This document shows positions 44,079 through 53,503 of a DNA stretch of 64,000 bases, in pieces; the first letter of the stretch is position 1, and each line of letters starts with the position of its first letter. The notes under the pieces were generated by a model that made no database searches, was not told where the DNA came from, and worked only from the letters and a program-made list of their open reading frames with translations. The stretch comes from Acidobacteriota bacterium. GTDB lineage: Bacteria > Acidobacteriota > Blastocatellia > UBA7656. Made by a program: the position numbers and the translations under genes. Where the stretch lies: contig JBBPIG010000015.1 in assembly GCA_038040445.1 (NCBI GenBank), positions 92,305 through 156,304 of the forward strand. Reading direction: 5' to 3'.

Positions 44079-47000
44079 GTGGGCGCACGCCGCAAAATTC
44101 TTCTGCCCGTCTGTGCTTTGGCCCTGGTCTTCGGGCTTCTGTCGTCCGCAACAGCTCAGCAATTCAATCCTAACCTCTATCAGAGCCTCCGTTGGCGATG
44201 CATCGGCCCTCATCGCGGAGGCCGAACCGTTGGCGCCACCGGAGTGCCCGGTCAGCCTAATGTCTTCTACATCGGCGTCAACAACGGAGGCGTGTGGAAG
44301 ACTAACGACTACGGACATACGTGGAAGCCGATCTTTGATGATCAGCCCACCGGTTCCATTGGCGCGCTCGCCGTCGCTCCATCCAATCCAGATATCGTCT
44401 ACGTCGGTTGCGGCGAAGGCTTGCAGCGTCCGGACCTCGCGACCGGCGACGGCATGTACAAATCGACCGATGCGGGAAAGACGTGGAAGCATCTCGGTCT
44501 GCGTGACGGTCAACAGATCGGCGCGATCATAGTCGATCCGCGCGATCCGAATCGCTTGTTCGTCGCGGTGCTCGGACATCCCTACGGCCCGAATGAAGAA
44601 CGCGGAGTGTTTCGCTCGACGGACGGCGGCGAAACTTTTCAGAAGGTCCTTTACAAAGACGAGAACACCGGAGCGATCGCGCTCGCATTCGATCCGTCGA
44701 ACCCGCAGACCGTCTATGCCGATCTATGGGCGGGCCGGCAAGGACCCTGGGAAAACGGCGCGTGGCAAGGCCCCGAGAGCGGACTCTTCAAATCAACTGA
44801 CGGCGGCAACACATGGCGAAAGCTTACGAAAGGGCTTCCGACGTTCGAGCAGGGTTTAGGGCGAATCGGGTTTTGCATCGCGCCGAGCGACCCGAAGCGC
44901 ATGTACGCGACGGTCGATGCTTCGCCACAAGTCGGCGGAGTCTACCGATCAGACGACGCGGGCGAGAGCTGGCGGCGCATGAGCAACGACGCGCGCCCGT
45001 GGGGACGAGGCAGCGACTTCGCCGAGATCAAGGCTGATCCAAAGAACCCGGATATTGTTTACAGTGGAAACGTCGTCACGTGGCGCTCGACGGACGGCGG
45101 CCAGAACTGGACCGGGTTTCGCGGGGCGCCGGGCGGCGACGATTATCACACCATTTGGATCAACCCCGACAATCCGCAAATCATCTTGCTCGCCGCCGAC
45201 CAGGGCGCGATCATCACAGTCAACGGCGGGCAGACCTGGAGCTCGTGGTATAACCAACCGACCGCGCAGTTCTATCACGTAATCACCGACAATCGATTTC
45301 CGTATTGGGTGTACGGCGGCCAGCAGGAGAGCGGCTCGGTGGGAATCGCCAGCCGAGGCAACGACGGCCAGATCACGTTTCGCGACTGGCGTCCGGTCGG
45401 CGTTGAGGAGTACGGCTACGTCGCGCCCGATCCGCTGAACCCGAGTATCATCTACGGCGGCAAGATCACTCGCTTCGACTACAGCACTGGACAGGTGCAG
45501 AACGTCTCTCCCGAAGCGACGCGCAGCGGCAAGTATCGCTTCCTGCGCACTGCGCCGGTGATCTTCTCGCCGGTCGATCCGCGCGTTCTGTATTTCGCCG
45601 GCAACGTGCTGTTCAAGACTACTAGCGGCGGAAACAGTTGGGACATCATCAGCCCCGATCTTTCAGCCGAACAACCCGCGGTTCCCGAAAGCATCGGCGT
45701 CTACCGCACGCCCGAGATGGCTAAACAGCCGCGGCGCGGAGTCATCTACACCGTCGCGCCTTCATACAAAGACGCGAACGTGATTTGGGCGGGCACTGAC
45801 GACGGCTTGATTCACGTCACTCGCGACGGCGGCAAGAACTGGAGCAACGTGACTCCGCCCGGAGTGACTGCGTGGAGCAAGATCTCGATTATGGACGCCG
45901 GGCGATTCGACGCGAACACCGCTTACGCGGCGGTCAATCGAATACGGCTCGATGATCAGCGCCCGCACATCTATCGCACGCACGACGGCGGCAAGACGTG
46001 GATGGAGATTGTGAACGGGCTCGGCGACAGCGGACCAATAAACGTCGTGCGCGAGGACCCGGTCCGGCGCGGGTTGCTGTTTTGCGGCAGTGAGCGAGCC
46101 GTCTATGTTTCGTTTGACGACGGCGATAACTGGCAGCCGTTGAGGTTGAACATGCCTGCGAGCTCGATACGCGACCTGGTGATCAAAGACGATGACATAG
46201 TAGTCGGGACTCACGGCCGTTCGTTCTGGATACTCGATGACATCACGCCGCTCCGGCAGATTAGCGAGCAGGTCGCCGTGGCGGAAGCCTTCCTCTTCAA
46301 GCCGCAACTCGCTTATCGCGTGCGGTGGAATATGAACACCGACACGCCGCTTCCGCCCGAAGAACCCGCAGGTAAGAACCCTCCGGACGGCGCGATCATG
46401 AACTACTATCTGAAGTCCGCGGCTGGAAGCCCGGTCGTGCTCGAGATATCCGACTCATCGAACAAACTGGTGGCTCGCTTTTCGAACGCCGATAAGCCGG
46501 ACGACATCGAAGCGATCGGAAAAGAAGTCAACATCCCAACCTACTGGATTCGCCCGTCACAAATTCTCTCGACTGAAGCCGGCATGCAACGCTTCGTTTG
46601 GAACCTGCACTATCCGCGGCTCGAGGCTGCACAGGCCCAGTATCCAATCGCGGCGATCTATGGTGACACTCCTCGTCATCCGCTTGGTCCGTGGGTGCTG
46701 CCGGGCAACTACACTGTGAAGCTCACGGTCAACGGCCGAAGCCACACACAGCCAATGACGGTGAAGATGGACCCGCGAGTGAAGACGCCGGCGAATGGAC
46801 TGGCTCAGCAACACGCGATCGCGATACGTTGCTATGACGGGATGAAGCAAGCTCGCGACGCGATCGAGCAAGTTCGCAAGCTCAGAACGCAACTCAGAAG
46901 CTTACGTGATCGAGCGGGCCAGGGCGCGCTTGCAGATGCGATCACCGCGCTCGAAAGAAAAGCAGCCGCGCTTGAAGGAGCGGGCGGCGGCGGTCGCGGA

Positions 47001-47246
47001 GGCGGAGGCGCGGGCGGCGGATCAAGCGAGCCGAGCCTCTCGCGAGTAAGCGGCGAGCTGCTGGGACTTATGGGCTTAGTCGAAGGCGCCGACGTGACGC
47101 CAACGACTCAGGCAGTCGCCGCGTCCGAGCAGGCGCAGCAGACACTCGCAGGAGTGTTGTCGCGATGGAGCGAGATGAAAGACAAGGACGTGAAGTCGCT
47201 CAATGAGCAGCTAACAAAGGCGGGCTTGCCCGCTCTCACGTTCTGA
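44079..47246 (+). CDS. Giant secreted BNR-repeat (sortilin/VPS10-like) protein
   Basis: 1055 residues. Signal peptide (ILLPVCALALVFGLLSSATAQQ), then about 650 residues of beta-propeller with many Asp-box motifs of the form SxDxGxTW: YKSTDAGKTWKHL, FRSTDGGETFQKV, FKSTDGGNTWRKL, WRSTDGGQNWTGF, YRTHDGGKTWMEI and others. The C-terminal 350 residues are beta-sandwich-like, then a glycine-rich linker (GGGGRGGGGAGGG, about residue 967). Such proteins are numerous in Acidobacteriota; the substrate is unknown. GTG start with CGGAGGTGA upstream. Confidence 0.9.
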   Translation: MGARRKILLPVCALALVFGLLSSATAQQFNPNLYQSLRWRCIGPHRGGRTVGATGVPGQPNVFYIGVNNGGVWKTNDYGHTWKPIFDDQPTGSIGALAVAPSNPDIVYVGCGEGLQRPDLATGDGMYKSTDAGKTWKHLGLRDGQQIGAIIVDPRDPNRLFVAVLGHPYGPNEERGVFRSTDGGETFQKVLYKDENTGAIALAFDPSNPQTVYADLWAGRQGPWENGAWQGPESGLFKSTDGGNTWRKLTKGLPTFEQGLGRIGFCIAPSDPKRMYATVDASPQVGGVYRSDDAGESWRRMSNDARPWGRGSDFAEIKADPKNPDIVYSGNVVTWRSTDGGQNWTGFRGAPGGDDYHTIWINPDNPQIILLAADQGAIITVNGGQTWSSWYNQPTAQFYHVITDNRFPYWVYGGQQESGSVGIASRGNDGQITFRDWRPVGVEEYGYVAPDPLNPSIIYGGKITRFDYSTGQVQNVSPEATRSGKYRFLRTAPVIFSPVDPRVLYFAGNVLFKTTSGGNSWDIISPDLSAEQPAVPESIGVYRTPEMAKQPRRGVIYTVAPSYKDANVIWAGTDDGLIHVTRDGGKNWSNVTPPGVTAWSKISIMDAGRFDANTAYAAVNRIRLDDQRPHIYRTHDGGKTWMEIVNGLGDSGPINVVREDPVRRGLLFCGSERAVYVSFDDGDNWQPLRLNMPASSIRDLVIKDDDIVVGTHGRSFWILDDITPLRQISEQVAVAEAFLFKPQLAYRVRWNMNTDTPLPPEEPAGKNPPDGAIMNYYLKSAAGSPVVLEISDSSNKLVARFSNADKPDDIEAIGKEVNIPTYWIRPSQILSTEAGMQRFVWNLHYPRLEAAQAQYPIAAIYGDTPRHPLGPWVLPGNYTVKLTVNGRSHTQPMTVKMDPRVKTPANGLAQQHAIAIRCYDGMKQARDAIEQVRKLRTQLRSLRDRAGQGALADAITALERKAAALEGAGGGGRGGGGAGGGSSEPSLSRVSGELLGLMGLVEGADVTPTTQAVAASEQAQQTLAGVLSRWSEMKDKDVKSLNEQLTKAGLPALTF

Positions 47247-47314
47247 ACCGGCGCCTACGCGTATTCAGAGCAGCCAGACGACCAGAAGACTGGCGGTATC
47301 GAGCCAGTCACTGG

Positions 47315-47411
47315 GATCACAGGTTGGGAAGGGTGGCTTGCCCCCGCGCTTGTTAATCAACGTGAGGTCTACACAAAAGCGGGGGCAAGCCACCCTTCCC
47401 AACCTGTGATC
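47315..47411. repeat. REPIN-like palindromic element, family D
   Basis: Perfect 33 bp inverted repeat (47315-47347 and 47379-47411) reading GATCACAGGTTGGGAAGGGT... with a 31 bp spacer. Each arm holds a smaller stem around GGGTGGC-TT-GCCCCC with one mismatch. It lies between the BNR gene and the convergent peroxiredoxin gene and could also act as terminator for both. Confidence 0.9.
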
Positions 47412-47469
47412 CTGCGAAAGGTATTGTTGATCCTCAAGTCCCTGTCTTCTGAAGGTGCAGTCGTTTCAA

Positions 47470-48012
47470 CTACTTCTTCTGTAGCTCAGCCAGAGCAGCG
47501 AGCACCTCTTCGCTGTGCGGCATCGGCTTGACGCCTATGAACACCTTCGCGACGTTCCCCTTCGGATCGATGATGAACGTGTTGCGAGCCGATAGCTTGA
47601 CGCCGGGGCGGTCCATCATCGAGCCATATGCTTCGGAGACCGTCATTTCCGTGTCCGCCAGAAGCTTGAAGCTCAACCCTTCCTTTTCGCAAAAGCTCTT
47701 ATGCGATTCCGCTGTGTCGACGCTGACGCCGAGGATGACCGCGTGGGCCTTGTCATAGGCCGCCTGGTCGCGCTTAAAATTCTGAGCTTCAATCGTGCAG
47801 CCGGAGGTGAAGTCCTTCGGGTAGAAGTACAGCACAACCCATTTGCCTCGATAGTCCTTGAGGCTGACTGATTTGCCTTCGTTGCTCTTGAGCGTGAATT
47901 CCGGAGCGGGTTTGCCTACCTCGGGCGGCGTGCTGAAAGCCAGCGCCAGCCCCGCAAGGCACAACAATGCTATGAGCGAAAGACTTCCGATCTTGATTTG
48001 TTTCCTGACCAT
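47470..48012 (-). CDS. Exported peroxiredoxin (BCP/AhpC-TSA family)
   Basis: Reduces peroxides. 180 residues with signal peptide (IGSLSLIALLCLAGLALA). The peroxidatic cysteine is Cys72 in PKDFTSGCTIEAQNF, the PxxxTxxC motif; Cys in KSFCEKEG is a candidate resolving residue. The rest (NTFIIDPKGNVAKVF) is standard. I start at the ATG at 48012, which has GGAGAG upstream; 22 further frame residues lie before it. Confidence 0.9.
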   Translation of the reverse strand: MVRKQIKIGSLSLIALLCLAGLALAFSTPPEVGKPAPEFTLKSNEGKSVSLKDYRGKWVVLYFYPKDFTSGCTIEAQNFKRDQAAYDKAHAVILGVSVDTAESHKSFCEKEGLSFKLLADTEMTVSEAYGSMMDRPGVKLSARNTFIIDPKGNVAKVFIGVKPMPHSEEVLAALAELQKK

Positions 48013-48197
48013 TTTCTCTCCTTCACGATTGGGGGTTGATCCTCTGAGAGCGAAGGCTCTTACCCATTCTAAAAACAATTACTTTGCTGCCGCGAGCACG
48101 GCGTCGTAATCAGGGTGATTTGCGATCTCGCTGATATTCGACGTACTTCAATTTGTCATCCGGTCCAAACGACGAAGACGGCTCAAGCATGCACACG

Positions 48198-49757
48198 TCA
48201 AACGGTCATCTCGGGATCGGGTATCTGACTTGTAGCCGCACGCCGCTCCGCTGCCACGTTCCGCTTGCCAAATCCCTCGGCGATGAGCTTGAAGATCGTC
48301 CGCCGGTTTTGCCCAATCAACTTCATCCATTCCCACTTGCCCATCTGCGGAAAATAGATTCCGCGAAAGCATAGTCTCGCGATGAACATGTTTATTCGAT
48401 AACCGATGGACTTCTCATCGATCGCATCCACGGCTCGCTCGATGGCCTCGGCGCTGTACGAACTGGCCCACGCGTGCTGGACCTCAGCATGAGTCTCATC
48501 GATGGTCATCTTCAGCGGGGTGTGCGCCATCTTGTAGGGCTGGAAATCCAGCCAGTGCTGGGGGCGCGTCAGCCGGCCCGCTACTTCAAGCCGCTTGTAC
48601 AGCGGAGTCGATGGGAATGGTATGAGCGTGCCGAACACGGGCAGTCCCGGCGGCCAGGTCTTAATCTGATCGAGCGTTCGATCAGCCGCGCCGGGGGTGT
48701 CGTTGTCCAAGCCAAAGATGAACGATGTGATCGCGTGAACGTTGCGCTGGGCCAGCCGCTTCAGCACCGGTCCATACTCATTCGGCTTGTTGAAGCTCTT
48801 ATTCGCAATTGCGAGGTTGGCGGTGTCTATCGACTCCATGCCGATGAATATCCATTTTCCGCCCGAGGCCGCAATAAGGTCGACGAGTTCTTCGTCTCGC
48901 AACAGGTTGGCGCTGATCTGCGCAATCCAATTCATCTGCGCGCCGGCGGCGATAATATCCCGCAGCAGCGACTTCGTGCGCTTGATGTTGATCGCGAAAT
49001 TGTCGTCGATAAAAAAGACTGCAATCTGGCCTTTCTCGTTGCGGCACCGGGCCTTCAAGCGCAGCAATTCGTCGACGACACTTTCGTTTGTGCGAAACCG
49101 TATCGAGTCGCCGAAGAAGCCGGTCACCGTGCAAAACTCGCAACCATACGGACACCCGCGTCCGGATTCGACCGGGATTAGCCGGAAGCTTCCCCACCCG
49201 CCGAAGACGCGTTTGAGCAGCGGAGAGACGACTTTCGGGACCATGTTGAATTGATCCAGGTCCATCGACTCCCAGGGAATAGACGGATAGTGATCGAGAC
49301 TCGGTTTCTTATCCTTGCCCGCTTCATCAACCGGCAGATAAATGTCCTTGAGCTCGCCTCGCGCGGCATCGGCGACAATGCGTGGCCAGGTCTCGTCGGC
49401 CTCACCGAGCGCAATCGCATCAGCGTGCTGCGGTCCGCCGTTTCGCCCGAGCGCTTCGTCCGGCACTTCGGTCACGTGAGGCCCGCCCATCACAACAGGG
49501 ACCCCGACCGCGCGAATAGCGTCGGCCATTCGGTAGGCCTTCTGTATCATCCTGGTCATCGCCCCGATGCCCACCAGATCGATCTTTTGCTCGCGTACGT
49601 ATTGCGCAATTCCGTCTTCATCCATGCGCTGCGCATTTCCATCGATCAGCAACACCTCGTGTTCAGGCGGGGTCAGCGCCTTAAGCAGAAACATCCACAG
49701 ATGTGGCATAAAATTGCGCGTGACCCCGTTGTCGGGATTGAAAAGCAGTATTCTCAT
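48198..49757 (-). CDS. B12-binding-domain radical SAM protein
   Basis: 519 residues. N-terminal cobalamin-binding-like Rossmann domain (about 1-135: LIDGNAQRMDEDGIAQYV, DLVGIGAMTRM, PVVMGGPHVTEVPDEAL), then a radical SAM domain with the iron-sulfur motif Cys202-x3-Cys206-x2-Cys209 (GRGCPYGCEFC). The C-terminal 100 residues are unrecognised. Members methylate or rearrange lipids, antibiotics and hopanoids; the substrate cannot be inferred here. The cobalamin-ligating DxHxxG motif is not seen, as in many family members. Confidence 0.88.
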   Translation of the reverse strand: MRILLFNPDNGVTRNFMPHLWMFLLKALTPPEHEVLLIDGNAQRMDEDGIAQYVREQKIDLVGIGAMTRMIQKAYRMADAIRAVGVPVVMGGPHVTEVPDEALGRNGGPQHADAIALGEADETWPRIVADAARGELKDIYLPVDEAGKDKKPSLDHYPSIPWESMDLDQFNMVPKVVSPLLKRVFGGWGSFRLIPVESGRGCPYGCEFCTVTGFFGDSIRFRTNESVVDELLRLKARCRNEKGQIAVFFIDDNFAINIKRTKSLLRDIIAAGAQMNWIAQISANLLRDEELVDLIAASGGKWIFIGMESIDTANLAIANKSFNKPNEYGPVLKRLAQRNVHAITSFIFGLDNDTPGAADRTLDQIKTWPPGLPVFGTLIPFPSTPLYKRLEVAGRLTRPQHWLDFQPYKMAHTPLKMTIDETHAEVQHAWASSYSAEAIERAVDAIDEKSIGYRINMFIARLCFRGIYFPQMGKWEWMKLIGQNRRTIFKLIAEGFGKRNVAAERRAATSQIPDPEMTV

Positions 49758-50025
49758 AGCTTCCTTTCGTCCTTCGAGGCGGCTCGAAATGGGGATAGCG
49801 CTTTCTCAGATGTTTCTGCGAGAGCGGCGCTGAAGTCAATGAAGCAGTACCGCGAGGCAAAAACCGTAATGACAGGGTGAAGCGAACCCGAAGGGTATCA
49901 CGAAGCAGGAACGAAGGAAAGCGGTTACGAGGGAGTCGAGTAGTCAGTGCGTACCTCAAGCCAAAGTTGACGACGCCCAACTCTGTGCCTGGAGCAACGA
50001 CAAGCGTTTGTGTAAGCTTTTGGCC

Positions 50026-50934
50026 ATGAACTTAGCGAGCAAGTTTAGCGTTGGCCTCGTCCAAATGACCGCGACCCCGGACTCCGATGAAAACGTTCGT
50101 CGCGCCGTCTCATTTGTTGAAGAAGCCGCCAAACTCGGCGCACAAGTTGTATGCTTGCCCGAGCTTTTTCGCTCCCAGTACTTCTGCCAGCGTGAAGACG
50201 CGGCGCTGTTCGATCTCGCGGAGACTGTGCCGGGGCCTTCGACGCAAGCGCTTGGAAGAATCGCTCGCGAGAGAAATATCACAGTCATCGCGCCGATCTT
50301 CGAGCGCCGGGCGGCCGGGCTATATCACAACAGCGCCGCGATCATTGACGCTGAAGGGAACGTCTCGGGCATCTATCGCAAGATGCACATTCCGGACGAC
50401 CCTGCCTATTACGAGAAGTTCTACTTCACGCCGGGCGATCTCGGCTTTCGGGCTTTCGACACACCGGTGGGAAAGATCGGCACGTTGATCTGCTGGGACC
50501 AGTGGTATCCCGAAGGCGCGAGGCTGACCGCGCTTCGAGGCGCAAGCATACTGTTCTATCCGACGGCGATCGGATGGCATCCCCACGAGAAGGAAGTCTA
50601 CGGGACGGCGCAGCACGATGCCTGGCGAACGGTTCAGCGCGGGCATGCGATCGCCAACGGGGTCTATGTCGCCGCGGTGAATCGGGTCGGCCACGAGAAG
50701 CCTTCAGATGGCGGAGCGGGGATAGAGTTTTGGGGGTCGTCTTTTCTGTGCGATCCGTTCGGGATCGTGATTGCGGAAGGCTCGACTGACCGCGAAGAGG
50801 TTTTGATCGGTGAAGTAGATACTGCTCGAATTGAAGAAGTGCGGCGTAATTGGCCCTTCCTGCGCGACCGGCGCATAGACGCTTACGCCGGGATCGATCA
50901 GCGATTTCTTGACGTCATCGAAGGTAACGAATGA
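50026..50934 (+). CDS. aguB: N-carbamoylputrescine amidase
   Basis: Hydrolyses N-carbamoylputrescine to putrescine, ammonia and CO2. Nitrilase-superfamily triad visible: Glu in LPELFRSQYFCQ, Lys in IYRKMHIPDDP and Cys in TLICWDQWYPEGARL; IEFWGSSFLCDPFG is also typical. About 302 residues. I use the ATG at 50026; a TTG at 50008 is an alternative. The stop overlaps the next ATG (ATGA), and that gene is agmatine deiminase, which makes the substrate, so assignment is firm. Confidence 0.92.
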   Translation: MNLASKFSVGLVQMTATPDSDENVRRAVSFVEEAAKLGAQVVCLPELFRSQYFCQREDAALFDLAETVPGPSTQALGRIARERNITVIAPIFERRAAGLYHNSAAIIDAEGNVSGIYRKMHIPDDPAYYEKFYFTPGDLGFRAFDTPVGKIGTLICWDQWYPEGARLTALRGASILFYPTAIGWHPHEKEVYGTAQHDAWRTVQRGHAIANGVYVAAVNRVGHEKPSDGGAGIEFWGSSFLCDPFGIVIAEGSTDREEVLIGEVDTARIEEVRRNWPFLRDRRIDAYAGIDQRFLDVIEGNE

Positions 50935-52106
50935 CCTCCCTAGACGGACCTCAGCGCGACCTCGGCGATCTCCGCGTCTCTGCGGTGAGAGGCAGTTCGA
51001 AGCCCGCTCACCGCAGAGGCGCAGAGGACGCAGAGTCGACGCAAAGGTCGGATAGCGCGGCGGGGTTTCGTATGCCCGCCGAGTGGGAGCTTCACGAAGC
51101 GACATGGATCGGCTGGCCTCACAATCGAACCGACTGGCCGGGCAAGTTTGCGACTATTCCCTGGGTCTACGGAGAGGTTGCACGCAAACTCGCGCCCGGC
51201 GAGATTGTTCGCATCATCGTCACCGACAAGGCACACGAAGCTAGAGCCCGGCGGCTGCTATCGCGAGCCGGTGTGGACCTCTCGCGAGTTGAGTTCTTTC
51301 GCTTCCCTACGAATCGCGGCTGGACACGGGACTTCGGGCCGATGTTCGTCAAGCGCGACGGCAAACAAAGCGAAGTCGCGATCGTTCGTTTTCGCTTCAA
51401 CGCTTGGGCGAAGTATCGCGATTGGGAGAAGGACAACCAGGTACCGGAGCGCGCGGCAAAGGCGCTGGGCTTTCGGCTCATCCGCGGTCAAGTGAACAGC
51501 CGTGATGTTGTGCTTGAAGGCGGAGCCATCGATGTCAACGGGCGCGGGACATTGATTGCCACAGAAGAGTGTTTGCTCGACAGAAACGTTCAAGCACGGA
51601 ATCCGGACCTGTCACGCGCGGAAGTCGAATCGGTGTTTCGCGACTACCTTGGTGTTACGAACGTGTTATGGCTGGGCCGCGGAATCGACGGCGATGACAC
51701 ACACGGTCACGTCGATGACCTCTGCCGTTTCGTGGGTCCTCGAACGGTTGTGATTTGCAGTGAAGACAACCCGCGCGATTCGAACCATCGCGTGCTAGCG
51801 GATGCGCGTGAACAACTCGAAGGGATGCGCCTCGAGGATGGCTCAAAGATCGAAGTCGTTCCGATTCCCATGCCCGCGCCGCTGTCGTTCAAAGGCCAGC
51901 GGCTCCCCGCTAGTTATGCTAATTTCTACATCGCGAACTCGGGAGTGCTCGTGCCCACGTTCAATGATCCAACCGATCGCATCGCGTTGGGGATCCTGAG
52001 CGAGTTGATCACTGACCGTCCCGTGGTAGGCATCCATGCGGTCGATCTGGTGTGGGGACTTGGCACCATGCACTGTATGACTCAACAACAACCGAGAAAG
52101 GAGTGA
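50931..52106 (+). CDS. aguA: Agmatine deiminase
   Basis: Converts agmatine to N-carbamoylputrescine plus ammonia. MPAEWELHEATWIGWPHN, WTRDFGPMF, GRGIDGDDTHGHVDDLCRFV and the catalytic cysteine in GTMHCMTQQQPR are the family set. The first 47 residues (SLDGPQRDL...RRGAEDAE) are encoded by a CGCAGAGGCGCAGAGGACGC-type word repeat and are probably not original; the family normally begins near 51072. The ATG at 50931 overlaps the aguB stop, so it may still be used. Together the pair makes putrescine. Confidence 0.92.
   Translation: MTSLDGPQRDLGDLRVSAVRGSSKPAHRRGAEDAESTQRSDSAAGFRMPAEWELHEATWIGWPHNRTDWPGKFATIPWVYGEVARKLAPGEIVRIIVTDKAHEARARRLLSRAGVDLSRVEFFRFPTNRGWTRDFGPMFVKRDGKQSEVAIVRFRFNAWAKYRDWEKDNQVPERAAKALGFRLIRGQVNSRDVVLEGGAIDVNGRGTLIATEECLLDRNVQARNPDLSRAEVESVFRDYLGVTNVLWLGRGIDGDDTHGHVDDLCRFVGPRTVVICSEDNPRDSNHRVLADAREQLEGMRLEDGSKIEVVPIPMPAPLSFKGQRLPASYANFYIANSGVLVPTFNDPTDRIALGILSELITDRPVVGIHAVDLVWGLGTMHCMTQQQPRKE
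50955..51035. repeat. Low-complexity inverted 'word' repeat inside aguA 5' end
   Basis: TCCGCGTCTCTGCGGTGAG on the left and CTCACCGCAGAGGCGCAGAG with GACGCAGAG on the right form an inverted pair. It lies within the frame between the aguB stop overlap and the conserved start of agmatine deiminase. Confidence 0.75.
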
Positions 52107-52113
52107 CTGACCC

Positions 52114-52524
52114 GTGAGCTCTCAGGATTCATCAGCGGAAGCCGAAATTCGTGAGTTGATCAAAGGAATGAACAACGCATGGGCGATGGGGCATCCCGAA
52201 GACATTGGGTCTTTCTTCCGCGAAGACATCGTGATGGTGCTGCCAGGCTTTCAGCAACGAACGGGAGGCAGAGAAGCGTGCGTGGCGAGCTACGTGGACT
52301 TTTGCAACCAGGCGGCGATTGCGGGACTCGCGTTAGGCGAGATCAGCGTGGACGTATTCGGGGACACCGCGGTCGCGAGCTACGGTTACGAGATCAGCTA
52401 CGAACTGGGCGGGGAGCGGTTCAACGACAAGGGCCGCGACATCTTTGTGTTCGTGCGCGACGCCGATCGGTGGCAAGCAGTATGGCGAACGATGATCGTC
52501 TCTCAACCGGAAAGCGTGAACTGA
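52114..52524 (+). CDS. SnoaL-like / DUF4440 small protein
   Basis: 136 residues in the NTF2-like fold pattern: IRELIKGMNNAWAMGHPEDIGSFFREDIVMVLPG, then strands and ending DIFVFVRDADRWQAVWRTMIVS. Such proteins bind or turn over small molecules; the substrate is unknown. GTG start with AAAGGAG just upstream, seven bases after aguA, so probably in the same transcript. Confidence 0.8.
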   Translation: MSSQDSSAEAEIRELIKGMNNAWAMGHPEDIGSFFREDIVMVLPGFQQRTGGREACVASYVDFCNQAAIAGLALGEISVDVFGDTAVASYGYEISYELGGERFNDKGRDIFVFVRDADRWQAVWRTMIVSQPESVN

Positions 52525-52674
52525 GTCTCGATTAGATTAGCTTGACGGTTGTATAATTGCTGACTCTCTGAATGTTACGCGGGGCCCGCTGAGTCTGATG
52601 CGCGACGTTGTGCAGCCGGGCCTCTGGAGCTAAGCTAACCAAAACGATTAGCGGTCACGAGAGGCGAGCAAGCT

Positions 52675-52881
52675 ATAAAACGATCATTCACCGCAAGCAT
52701 TTCGCAAGAAGGCGAGTGGTTCATAGCCCAATGCATGCAAGTTGACGTTGCGAGCCAGGGTGCGACGGAAGATGAGGCCCTAGACAACCTGCGAGACGCT
52801 CTCGAACTTCACTTCACACCGCCTGTCGCTACGATCATACCGCGCGTGCGTGATATCGAAATAGACATCAGAGCCGCATGA
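52675..52881 (+). CDS. HicB-like antitoxin with ATA in place of a start codon
   Basis: 68 residues from 52675: KRSFTASISQEGEWFIAQCM, then VDVASQGATEDEALDNLRDALELHFT and PPVATIIPRVRDIEIDI, a complete short HicB domain. The frame has no ATG, GTG or TTG before residue 19; at the expected start position stands ATA (I K R S F), with GAGGCGAG upstream. Either ATA is used at low level or the gene is decaying. It overlaps the truncated HicA-like gene by four bases (ATGA). The frame is otherwise intact, so loss would be recent. Confidence 0.6.
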   Translation: MKRSFTASISQEGEWFIAQCMQVDVASQGATEDEALDNLRDALELHFTPPVATIIPRVRDIEIDIRAA

Positions 52882-52976
52882 AGCCGCTGCCGTTCCGGGA
52901 AGTCAAACGCAAACTGGAAGCGGCGGGATTTAAGGAAGCCGGACAGACGTTCCCCGATAGAGGATTCACGAGATGA
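52878..52976 (+). pseudogene. Truncated HicA-like toxin remnant
   Basis: 32 residues: MKPLPFREVKRKLEAAGFKE agrees with the start of HicA toxins, but after AGQ the sequence leaves the family and stops (TFPDRGFTR). HicA normally continues with a catalytic histidine near residue 27 and about 50 more residues, which are absent. It overlaps the HicB-like gene at its start and the DUF2283 gene at its stop (ATGA at 52973). Confidence 0.75.
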
Positions 52977-53188
52977 GAATAAGTTATTACTCGGACACCG
53001 ATTCGCTTTACATCGACTTATCTTCTAAACCGAGCGCGGATAGCCGTGAGGTGTCGAATGGAGTTGTTTTAGACTATGACGAAGATGGCAATCTCGCCGG
53101 CATAGACATCGATGAAGCAAGCACGAAGCTGGACATTCGGGAGTTAATTCTCAACAAGCTGCCTGCTGAAGTGAAGCACGTCGCATAA
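52973..53188 (+). CDS. DUF2283-family small protein
   Basis: 71 residues: ISYYSDTDSLYIDLSSKPSADSREVSNGVVLDYDEDGNLAGIDIDEAST is the DUF2283 pattern. These proteins commonly sit beside small toxin-like genes and are thought to be antitoxins in some cases. Its ATG is embedded in the end of the HicA remnant. Confidence 0.85.
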   Translation: MRISYYSDTDSLYIDLSSKPSADSREVSNGVVLDYDEDGNLAGIDIDEASTKLDIRELILNKLPAEVKHVA

Positions 53189-53264
53189 GACCGCCACAAT
53201 CACGCCAGAGACTGTTGGGGTTTCGCTTGCCTTCCCCATCTTCGCTTGAGATTATGCCTTGCTG

Positions 53265-53498
53265 ATGGATGTTGAGATCATCACTGCTATCGAAAGCATT
53301 GAGATAATTGCCACCGGAAGTTCTATTCGAGACATCGCAAGGTTGCGCAGACTATATGGCAAGGGCAGATGGAGAAAGCTGAAGGGTGTTGCGCAGGTAC
53401 GTCTTCGCAGTGGTAGGATACGCTTAGCTGAGCTACATTGGTATGAAGCTCATGGCATTGGCAGAAAAGAAATAAAACGCAAGCGTTATTTGGACTAA
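53265..53498 (+). CDS. Small basic protein, unknown function
   Basis: 77 residues, MDVEIITAIESIEIIATGSSI at the start. The segment RDIARLRRLYGKGRWRKLKGVAQVRL...AELHWYEAHGIGRKEIKRK is a phrase known from small conserved hypothetical proteins. Strongly basic, so possibly nucleic-acid binding. In a cluster of toxin-antitoxin-type genes; a toxin role is possible but not shown. Confidence 0.75.
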   Translation: MDVEIITAIESIEIIATGSSIRDIARLRRLYGKGRWRKLKGVAQVRLRSGRIRLAELHWYEAHGIGRKEIKRKRYLD

Positions 53499-53503
53499 GA
53501 GCC

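Noticed and set aside
52545..52556. TTGACG and TATAAT close together as a promoter
   Set aside because: Only four bases between them, so they cannot be a normal -35/-10 pair; a -10 alone is too little to call.
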